Origin: an uncultured Clostridia bacterium
GTDB taxonomy: Bacteria > Bacillota > Clostridia > TANB77 > CAG-508
Assembly: GCA_934131055.1 (NCBI GenBank)
Contig: CAKOZB010000013.1
Span: 1-18,486, forward strand
DNA: 18,486 nt
Direction of reading: 5' to 3'
Part shown: piece after piece, positions 13,306 through 18,486 of the stretch
Layout of the letters: each line of letters opens with the position of its first letter
Numbering within the stretch: the first letter of the stretch is position 1
Position numbers and translations under genes: made by a program
Notes under the pieces: model-generated
Seen by the model: the letters and a program-made list of their open reading frames with translations, nothing else
Told to the model about the DNA's origin: nothing
Database searches by the model: none

Positions 13306-13334
13306 ATTATATAACTGTTACATTAATATTGCAA
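13306..13334 (-). promoter_or_regulatory. Promoter of the symporter gene
   Basis: TTGCAA (13329-13334), 17 nt and a perfect TATAAT (13306-13311) on the minus strand lie about 65 nt before the ATG. Confidence 0.75.
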
Positions 13335-13363
13335 GGGGTTTGAAAATATTCGTATAATCTCTT

Positions 13364-13405
13364 AATACAATATAGACTCTGAGAATAATTCTCAAAGTCT
13401 GTATT
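13364..13405 (-). terminator. Long imperfect hairpin after the pilin-lectin gene
   Basis: AATACA and AGACT arms pair with AGTCT and TGTATT, closing on GAGAAT/ATTCTC around A13387. It lies about 40 bases behind the stop codon. The T run is poor, so terminator function is likely but not certain. Confidence 0.55.
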
Positions 13406-13444
13406 ATAAGTAATATTAATAAAATATTTCTATTATATGCTATT

Positions 13445-14665
13445 TTAGTAGATTGAAACTCGAAATCCTATACCAACATCATAAAATGTTACTTTATGTC
13501 CACTACGTCCTACCGCTGGGTCTTCTGAGCCACTACAATAATAATATCCTCCTCGTTTTGCACAATAATAACTATCGTCAGAACTATTTTCCAAAGTCCA
13601 TTCCCTAACATTTCCAGCAGTATCATATATATTTTGTACAGAAAAAATATTATCTGCTCCTGTTGTTAATATTATAGGCGCATTTGCGGTCTTTTGATAT
13701 TGGCATGATATAAACGTTTTTCCATTATTTATTGAATATTTTGCGTTTACATTAGTAACATTCCACAAGTTATTATTATAATTGCCAATAGATGTACTAT
13801 CTGATAACAATACATCTATTGATTTAATTTTGGTTTTATCATTGTCCATAAAAGCTAGCATCAAATCCCATTGCACTCCATACATCAAACTGCTTGTTCT
13901 ATTTCCAGAATTTACACTCTCTGCAAGTTTTTGAGCTTGTGTTCTAGTTACACATGTATAAGGACAAAAATCTGCTTTTGAAACTGGTGTTACTTCTGGT
14001 TTAATATATTTATCACCTGCATTCTTATCTGTATTGTTCGTCCTATTTTCTTCTATTCCTGCCTCATATCTTCCTACATAAAATCCACCATTTTCATATA
14101 CACTTTTTAGCATATTATGTTTTGCTGCTGTGTACTGTTCGCTTGTAAACCAGCCCTCATTATTAGTATCTTCAGCCCATGAGTCTGAATAATCTGTTCC
14201 ATTTCTATATAAACTTGTATACTGTTGCAAACAATATTCTATATTATCATAGTCCTCACTTGATTTTGGTTTCTTTGTATTATTTAAGTTATATACTGCA
14301 TTATTATATAAACTTTTTGGTACTATTACCCATACATATTCATTTCCATCATTATCAACAACTACCAAACCATTGTCAACACTAGTTGTTGTATCATAAT
14401 GAAAATCACTACTTGGTAAATATGGAATTGTATCTTGTTCTGTTTCTCCACCATTTGCTGCATTTTCTAACTCTTGTACTAATTCCTCCATACCAATTAC
14501 ATCATTTTTACTTGCCTCTGCTGATTTTTCTTTTGCATCTTTCGCCTTATTTATTATTCCATTGTCTCCTAGTACTAAATTAATACTTACTCCTGCTAGT
14601 ATTAACAATACTACTATTGTTACAACTAATGCTACAAGTGTAATTCCTTTTTTGTTTTTTAACAT
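13445..14665 (-). CDS. Prepilin-like protein with formylglycine-enzyme/C-type-lectin fold domain
   Basis: The 406-residue protein starts with a type IV prepilin signal: basic MLKNKKG, then ITLVALVVTIVVLLILAGV, with processing expected after G7. Position 5 of the mature form is Ala instead of the usual Glu. A helical stalk (about 36-70) leads to a domain with the FGE-sulfatase (SUMF1) signature: GGFYVGRYEAG (193-203), YGVQWDLMLAFM (262-273), YDTAGNVREWT (347-357), RGGYYYCSG (371-379) and the terminal GIGFRVSIY (398-406). This domain in surface proteins is usually a C-type-lectin-like binding fold rather than an enzyme. It is presumably displayed outside the membrane (inference). SD AGGAGG 7 nt before ATG. 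Promoter at 14722-14750. The gene is monocistronic. Such folds are common targets of diversity-generating retroelements, but no reverse transcriptase is in the window. Confidence 0.85.
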   Translation of the reverse strand: MLKNKKGITLVALVVTIVVLLILAGVSINLVLGDNGIINKAKDAKEKSAEASKNDVIGMEELVQELENAANGGETEQDTIPYLPSSDFHYDTTTSVDNGLVVVDNDGNEYVWVIVPKSLYNNAVYNLNNTKKPKSSEDYDNIEYCLQQYTSLYRNGTDYSDSWAEDTNNEGWFTSEQYTAAKHNMLKSVYENGGFYVGRYEAGIEENRTNNTDKNAGDKYIKPEVTPVSKADFCPYTCVTRTQAQKLAESVNSGNRTSSLMYGVQWDLMLAFMDNDKTKIKSIDVLLSDSTSIGNYNNNLWNVTNVNAKYSINNGKTFISCQYQKTANAPIILTTGADNIFSVQNIYDTAGNVREWTLENSSDDSYYCAKRGGYYYCSGSEDPAVGRSGHKVTFYDVGIGFRVSIY

Positions 14666-14721
14666 GTCTTTTCCTCCTTAGTTTTTATTTTCTCTCATAA
14701 AATATTATTTATTCAAACAAA

Positions 14722-14750
14722 ATAATATCATTATTTTCACGCGTGTGCAA
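14722..14750 (-). promoter_or_regulatory. Promoter of the prepilin-lectin gene
   Basis: TTGCAC (minus strand, 14745-14750), 17 nt and TATTAT (14722-14727) are followed by a leader of about 55 nt to the ATG at 14665. CACGCGTG-like sequence (14738-14746) sits next to the -35 box and is the only G+C-rich spot in this gap. Confidence 0.65.
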
Positions 14751-14836
14751 TAGTTTTTAAACTTTTTAGTTTTATTATTTTTTCAAATTTGATCTTATTT
14801 TTTTAATAAAACAGTATTTTTTGCATATTATTTAAT

Positions 14837-15691
14837 ATGAAAATTTTAAAAGTTATTAAATTTAATTATAAAATTATTTTAAGTTTTACAGCTATGGTTT
14901 CTCTGTTTTCATTTTTATTTAGCTTTTCATTTGCTAAAAGTGATGATGAAATTGAGTTACCTATTATAATGTACCATAGTCTGTTAAAATCTCAAAAAAG
15001 TACTTACATTGTTCACCCAAACATTTTTGAAGAGGACTTGAAATACATTCAAAGCAAAGGTTATTCTACAATTACAATGACCGAGCTAATAAACTATGTT
15101 TATAATGATGCTCCGCTTCCTGAAAAGCCTATCATCATTACTTTTGACGATGGTTATTATAACAATTTAAGTTATGCTGTTCCACTTCTTCACAAATACA
15201 ACATGAAAGCTGTAATTTCAATTGTTGGAGAATACTCCGATAGATATACAGAGTCAGATGAAGCCAACCCTAATTATGGTTATTTACGTTGGAAAGATAT
15301 AAATGAATTAATTACTGATGGCTGTATTGAATTTCAAAACCATACATATAATTCGCATTCTATGAATAATGGTAGAAACGGTTGTAAAAAAACATCTTCT
15401 GAAAGTGCTGAGCACTATTCTAATTTTTTAAGCAATGACTTAAATAAGCTACAAGAAGAATTTAGAAATAATTGCAATGGATATCAACCAAATACATTCA
15501 CATATCCATTTGGAGCAGTATCAAAAGAATCAAATTCAATTGTAAAAGACCTTGGATTTAAAGCAAGCCTATCATGCACAAGTGGTATAAACATAATAAC
15601 AAAAGACCCTAATTGTTTGTATCTTTTAAAAAGAAACAACAGAGTGCCAGAAATTAGTACAGAACAATTTTTTATAAAATTATTAAATTAA
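14837..15691 (+). CDS. Membrane-anchored or secreted polysaccharide deacetylase
   Basis: Carbohydrate esterase family 4-type deacetylase (NodB homology) of 284 residues. A hydrophobic N-terminal segment (about 12-33), ending FSFAKS, is a signal peptide or anchor, so the enzyme works outside the membrane on peptidoglycan or another N-acetylated polysaccharide. The metal and catalytic motifs are complete: IIMYHSL (43-49), ITFDDGYYNN with the catalytic Asp pair (101-110), QNHTYNSH (H169, H174) and FTYPFGA (221-227). Length and order match PgaB/IcaB-like short deacetylases. Four further Cys lie in the C-terminal half. No SD is visible before the ATG at 14837, and no clear alternative start exists. 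The gene is divergent from the prepilin-lectin gene and ends just before a palindromic repeat. Confidence 0.9.
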   Translation: MKILKVIKFNYKIILSFTAMVSLFSFLFSFSFAKSDDEIELPIIMYHSLLKSQKSTYIVHPNIFEEDLKYIQSKGYSTITMTELINYVYNDAPLPEKPIIITFDDGYYNNLSYAVPLLHKYNMKAVISIVGEYSDRYTESDEANPNYGYLRWKDINELITDGCIEFQNHTYNSHSMNNGRNGCKKTSSESAEHYSNFLSNDLNKLQEEFRNNCNGYQPNTFTYPFGAVSKESNSIVKDLGFKASLSCTSGINIITKDPNCLYLLKRNNRVPEISTEQFFIKLLN

Positions 15692-15701
15692 TACAATTCA
15701 T

Positions 15702-15841
15702 GGACGTAAAAAAAATTGTACAATTTCATAAAAAGTATTAACTCATATTTTTTAGCATTAGCAAGTTAACTTAGTTTTGCTTAAAAAATATGAGTTAGTA
15801 GTATTATGAATAAATTTTACCTGTACAATTTTTTTCCGTCC
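15702..15841. repeat. 140-bp palindromic MITE-like element
   Basis: The terminal repeats (15702-15722 and 15822-15841) are near-perfect inverted copies reading GGACG, then an A run, then TTGTACA, differing at one base and one A. An inner pair (about 15731-15756 and 15779-15805, sharing ACTCATATTTTTTA) makes the whole element one long imperfect hairpin. There is no coding capacity and no visible target-site duplication. Lying between convergent genes, it may act as a two-way terminator. Confidence 0.75.
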
Positions 15842-15856
15842 CCAAATCGTACTTAT

Positions 15857-16732
15857 TTAAAAACTTCTTGAAGAGCCTCCTCCGCCAGAAGAACCTCCAC
15901 CTCCAAAGGATCCCCCTGAAGAGCCTGATGAGAAACCACCACCACCATAGCCTCCACCAAAGTACCCGCCTCTTCCGGAACCTAGCGTTATAAGAAATAG
16001 CAATCCGCTAATCATAAATATCATTAGTAAAATATCACTATCTAAAAACATGAACATTATAAAGCTTAAGATAGATGAAATAGCTGAAATCCATCTTATA
16101 ATTTTTTTGGTATGTCTACCAAACATAGAAACTAAAGAGCATGGTATAATGGAAAATGCAAATATAGTTGCTAATTTGTCGTACTTATCTGTTTGTTTAC
16201 CTTTGACTGCTTCTACACTTCCATTGATAGTAACATTATATTCATTCTTTACTTCTTCTAAAACAGCATTATACCCATTTTTTATTCCATCTTGCCAATT
16301 ATCATTTTTAAAATATGGAACCATATAATCATCTTGTATTCTTCCAGTCTTTCCATCGGTTAATGTTCCTTCTAATCCATATCCCACTTCAATTCTGCAT
16401 TTTCTATCTTGAATAGAAAGTAAAATTAGCACACCATTATTTTTCTTACTGTCTCCTATTCCATATTGTCTAAATAACTTATTGGCATACTCTTCTATAG
16501 TATCACCATCAAGGCTATTTACAGTCACTACAACAATTTGTGCTCCTGTTTGCGAGTACAAAGATTTGTTGGTTAATATAATATAATTTTTAAGGCTATA
16601 ATCTAACACCCCTGCCGAATCATTTACGTAAAAGTCACTCGTTTGCGTAACAATAGCATTTGATTTATTAAAAATACCTAAACCAACTATTACAAAAATT
16701 AAACACCCTATTAAAAACTTTCTTTTTCTCAT
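15857..16732 (-). CDS. TPM-domain membrane protein with Gly-rich tail (YgcG-like)
   Basis: The 291-residue protein has a clear signal peptide (about 1-26, MRKRKFLIGCLIF...SNA) and an extracytoplasmic TPM domain (about 30-165). Motifs include VNDSAGVLD, TGAQIVVVTVNSLDG, YGIGDSKKNNGVLILLS and the family-typical CRIEVGYGLEGTLTDGKTGRI. Two or three membrane segments follow (about 187-205, 212-250), then a Gly/Ser tail (252-291). TPM proteins occur in stress-resistance and photosystem-repair contexts. In bacteria they often pair with LemA, as here. The precise activity is unsettled. It is the second gene of a lemA-led unit, 72 bp behind lemA. Its ATG has no adjacent SD; an SD and a hairpin lie upstream. 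Confidence 0.88.
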   Translation of the reverse strand: MRKRKFLIGCLIFVIVGLGIFNKSNAIVTQTSDFYVNDSAGVLDYSLKNYIILTNKSLYSQTGAQIVVVTVNSLDGDTIEEYANKLFRQYGIGDSKKNNGVLILLSIQDRKCRIEVGYGLEGTLTDGKTGRIQDDYMVPYFKNDNWQDGIKNGYNAVLEEVKNEYNVTINGSVEAVKGKQTDKYDKLATIFAFSIIPCSLVSMFGRHTKKIIRWISAISSILSFIMFMFLDSDILLMIFMISGLLFLITLGSGRGGYFGGGYGGGGFSSGSSGGSFGGGGSSGGGGSSRSF

Positions 16733-16743
16733 ACTAATTAATA

Positions 16744-16797
16744 AATTAGAAGTTATTTCATTTTTACATTAAATAACTCCTAATTTTTTCTCCTTTT
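16744..16797 (-). promoter_or_regulatory. SD and hairpin before the TPM gene
   Basis: AAAAGGAG (16790-16797, minus strand) is followed by a 15-bp stem with one mismatch (16744-16758 with 16771-16785, 12-nt loop), and 11 nt then precede ATG 16732. A second AGGAG (16777-16781) lies inside the stem. This is the same SD, hairpin, gap and ATG order as at rnhA and the pyrophosphorylase gene. Confidence 0.5.
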
Positions 16798-16804
16798 ATT
16801 ATTC

Positions 16805-17362
16805 TTATTCAAAAGATACATTTGGTACATCTTTGCTTGATTCACTTGCTTCAAAATATGTTGCAGTATCAAATCCAAACATTCCAGCTAATATGCTATT
16901 AGGAAATTGTTTTATAGATAAATTATAAGTTTTAACGGCATCATTATAATCTCTTCTTGCAACAGCAATTCTGTTTTCAGTTCCACTTAACTCATCAGAA
17001 AGTTGTGTAAAGTTTGTTGATGCTTTTAAGTCTGGATAATTCTCTACAACCACCAATAAATTAGATAATGCTTTTGAAATTTCATTATTGGCCTCTATTT
17101 TCTCATCTGTAGATGATGAATTTAAATATTTAGTTCTAGCATTTGTTACCTGCTCTATAGCAGCAGTTTCATGGTTTGTATAACCTTTTACTGTATTTAC
17201 TAAGTTAGGAATTAAATCGGCTCTTCTTTGCAATGTTACGTCCAAATTAGAGTATGCAGTATCTACAGCCTCTCTCTTTGAAACCATTCCATTATAGTTT
17301 CCAATTAATAAGCCTCCTAATAATAAAACAATAACAATAATTACAATTAAAGATTTCTTCAT
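16805..17362 (-). CDS. lemA: LemA family protein
   Basis: LemA proteins are small membrane-anchored coiled helical proteins with an extracytoplasmic four-helix domain and unknown biochemistry. The start is ATG 17362 (MKKSLIVIIVIVLLLGG), 185 residues, with AAGGAG 8 nt upstream. The longer frame to 17419 lacks an SD and begins inside the promoter. One N-terminal membrane helix (4-20) precedes the hallmark VDTAYSNLDVTLQRRADLIPNLV (quoted in part: RRADLIPNLVNTVKGY) and later NRIAVARRDYNDAVKTYN and FPNSILAGMFGF. It heads a two-gene unit with the TPM protein, a common pairing that suggests one envelope function. Confidence 0.93.
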   Translation of the reverse strand: MKKSLIVIIVIVLLLGGLLIGNYNGMVSKREAVDTAYSNLDVTLQRRADLIPNLVNTVKGYTNHETAAIEQVTNARTKYLNSSSTDEKIEANNEISKALSNLLVVVENYPDLKASTNFTQLSDELSGTENRIAVARRDYNDAVKTYNLSIKQFPNSILAGMFGFDTATYFEASESSKDVPNVSFE

Positions 17363-17390
17363 GTAGTTTTCTCCTTTTTTCTTTTTTATT

Positions 17391-17419
17391 ATTATATACT
17401 TTAAAAATTTATATTGCAA
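17391..17419 (-). promoter_or_regulatory. Promoter of lemA-TPM
   Basis: TTGCAA (17414-17419), 17 nt and a perfect TATAAT (17391-17396) on the minus strand lie 29 nt before the chosen lemA start and only 5 bp behind the mntP stop. This supports the shorter lemA start. Confidence 0.8.
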
Positions 17420-17424
17420 TATTT

Positions 17425-17991
17425 TTAAAAATTTATTATTCCTAAATGTTCTAATAATATTTTTACTCCTAACAAGATTAATATTACTCCACCCATAATT
17501 TCTGCCTTTTTCTCATATTTATCGCCAAATCGATTTCCAATTTTTACACCTATTACAGAAATTATAAATGTTATCAGTCCTATTGTTATAACAGGCATTA
17601 CTATGTGTATTTTCAAACATGCAAAAGTAATTCCAATAGCCAATGCATCTATGCTAGTTGCTATTGATAATACTAGCATTGTTTTCACATCTACATTGTC
17701 ATTCCTATTTTCATTTTTCTTATCAAAAGCTTCTTTTACCATATTTATTCCGATTCCAACTAATAAAATAAAAGCAATCCAGTGGTCCACATTTGTTATA
17801 AATCTTTCAAACGTAGTTCCTAAAAAGAAGCCAATTGTTGGCATTATTGCCTGAAAAGCTCCAAAATACAAACCTATAATTATAGACTTTTTCCAGCTCA
17901 TTTTTTTCATTGCTAATCCCTTACAAACAGAAACTGCGAATGCATCCATTGCAAGTCCTATACTAATTAATAAAATTTCTATTGCTCCCAT
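17425..17991 (-). CDS. mntP: Manganese efflux pump MntP
   Basis: MntP exports Mn2+ across the cytoplasmic membrane and protects against manganese overload. The 188 residues give six predicted helices in two repeats, each with the family's Asp motif: GLAMDAFAVS (D16) and ATSIDALAIG (D115). A charged loop (about 88-104, KKNENRNDN) joins the halves. The length is normal. The SD AGGAGG is unusually far (15 nt) from ATG. Only about 90 bp separate it from the previous gene. I see no yybP-ykoY manganese riboswitch there, although many mntP genes carry one. It is likely its own transcription unit, since lemA downstream has its own promoter. Confidence 0.93.
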   Translation of the reverse strand: MGAIEILLISIGLAMDAFAVSVCKGLAMKKMSWKKSIIIGLYFGAFQAIMPTIGFFLGTTFERFITNVDHWIAFILLVGIGINMVKEAFDKKNENRNDNVDVKTMLVLSIATSIDALAIGITFACLKIHIVMPVITIGLITFIISVIGVKIGNRFGDKYEKKAEIMGGVILILLGVKILLEHLGIINF

Positions 17992-18046
17992 ATTATATTT
18001 TTCTTTCCTCCTAAGTTAATATTATATATTCTTGCATAATACAAAC

Positions 18047-18077
18047 TATTACTGCCCATTAATAATAGGCAGTAATA
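18047..18077 (-). terminator. Terminator of the PH/GRAM-like gene
   Basis: TATTACTGCC (18047-18056) and GGCAGTAATA (18068-18077) form a perfect 10-bp stem 7 bases behind the stop codon. The following minus-strand GTTTGT is only a moderate T run. Confidence 0.65.
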
Positions 18078-18084
18078 ATTTATT

Positions 18085-18486
18085 TTACTTATGTTTTTTC
18101 TTAAATCCTTTTAATAAAGTACCTGCAATTCCATTTTCCATAACACCCTTTATTGTATCCCTCGTATCTATCCCAAGTACATCATCTATAGTGTTTATTG
18201 CATCTTTAATCTTATCTGTGCGACGTTCTCCCAAAGTTGTTCCTGTGAGTGTATCTATAATTTTATTAGTAAACTTACTTGCATCTGATTTATATTCAAA
18301 TATAAGTTTTATATTCTTTTCTGTTGATTGTATAGTAACTTCTTCATTGTTTTGTGTTATTTGAACTTCATTATTATAAACTTTTATACTTTCTAAACTT
18401 ATTATATCAATTAATTTTTTCTCTTTCTTGAAGAACCCAACTTCTTGTTCAAATATAATTCTCTTTGAAGTTAAAGTGATTTGTAC
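18085..18486 (-). CDS. PH/GRAM-like domain protein, C-terminal part (5' end outside window)
   Basis: The minus-strand frame is open from the window end to TAA at 18085-18087, giving 133 residues with no start codon needed inside. It opens with VQITLTSKRIIFEQEVGFFK, the strand pattern of bacterial PH/GRAM-like domains (LTNKRLIF-type motif). More beta strands and a helix near SDASKFTNKIIDTLTG follow, which is the usual C-terminal helix of such a domain. The last 45 residues are polar and end in a basic FKKKHK. No membrane segment is visible. Such domains bind lipids or proteins, and the ligand here is unknown. The assignment rests on a short motif and strand pattern, so confidence in the function is limited, while the reading frame itself is solid. 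Confidence 0.7.
   Translation of the reverse strand, partial: VQITLTSKRIIFEQEVGFFKKEKKLIDIISLESIKVYNNEVQITQNNEEVTIQSTEKNIKLIFEYKSDASKFTNKIIDTLTGTTLGERRTDKIKDAINTIDDVLGIDTRDTIKGVMENGIAGTLLKGFKKKHK

Noticed and set aside
17363..17419. N-terminal extension of LemA to the ATG at 17419
   Set aside because: No SD. The segment contains the promoter, and ATG 17362 has AAGGAG at good spacing before a typical LemA membrane helix.
17992..18090. yybP-ykoY riboswitch before mntP
   Set aside because: The space is too short and is mostly the terminator of the upstream gene. No matching paired elements are seen.
18032..18364. 110-aa plus-strand frame at the right end
   Set aside because: Antisense of the open PH/GRAM-like frame that runs off the window end.

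Overview
The window looks like chromosomal DNA of a low-G+C, endospore-forming member of the Bacillota (class Clostridia), possibly an uncultured gut-type lineage. The coding sequence is very A+T rich: a hand count of 8101-8160 gives 14 G/C in 60. Shine-Dalgarno (SD) sites are mostly AGGAGG-like, and many promoters are close to the TTGNNN-17-TATAAT consensus. The set includes spoIIM, endoQ, tmcAL, coaE, mntP and xerD. The lineage is inferred from gene content and style; no marker rRNA is present.

Layout. (1) 1-1003 is the C-terminal part of a DUF2207-type membrane protein with a Gly/Ser tail. (2) 1004-3293 is an accessory-looking stretch framed by two tRNA-Gly genes (anticodons CCC and TCC, both minus strand). 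It holds a duplicated tRNA-Gly 3' end joined to a palindromic repeat, two unrecognised plus-strand genes (158 aa, and 110 aa Cys-rich) that are clearly richer in G+C than their surroundings, and a small Xre-type regulator. Each of the two plus-strand genes has its own consensus promoter, SD and hairpin terminator. (3) 3294-9108 is a minus-strand housekeeping block: tmcAL and coaE, then an unrecognised translationally coupled pair, endoQ, spoIIM and xerD. (4) rnhA (plus) is followed by a small triple repeat. (5) 9811-13240 carries, on the minus strand, a Glu/Asp-type cation symporter, a eukaryote-like UDP-sugar pyrophosphorylase and a left-handed beta-helix acetyltransferase. The last two together could replace GlmU. 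(6) 13445-14665 is a prepilin-like protein with a formylglycine-generating-enzyme/C-type-lectin fold domain. (7) 14837-15691 is a secreted or membrane-anchored polysaccharide deacetylase, followed by a 140-bp palindromic MITE-like element. (8) 15857-18486 carries a lemA-TPM domain pair, mntP and the 3' part of a PH/GRAM-like gene.

The most unusual observations are these. The G+C-rich gene cassette lies between tRNA-Gly genes. A recurring leader arrangement (SD, then hairpin, then about 10 nt, then ATG) appears at rnhA, the UDP-sugar pyrophosphorylase gene and the TPM gene. There is a possible split GlmU. A transporter has lost the Arg that reads acidic side chains. A pilin-tethered lectin-fold protein may be a diversity-generating target. 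There are two different palindromic repeat elements. All functional calls come from motif recognition by eye, with no database search.
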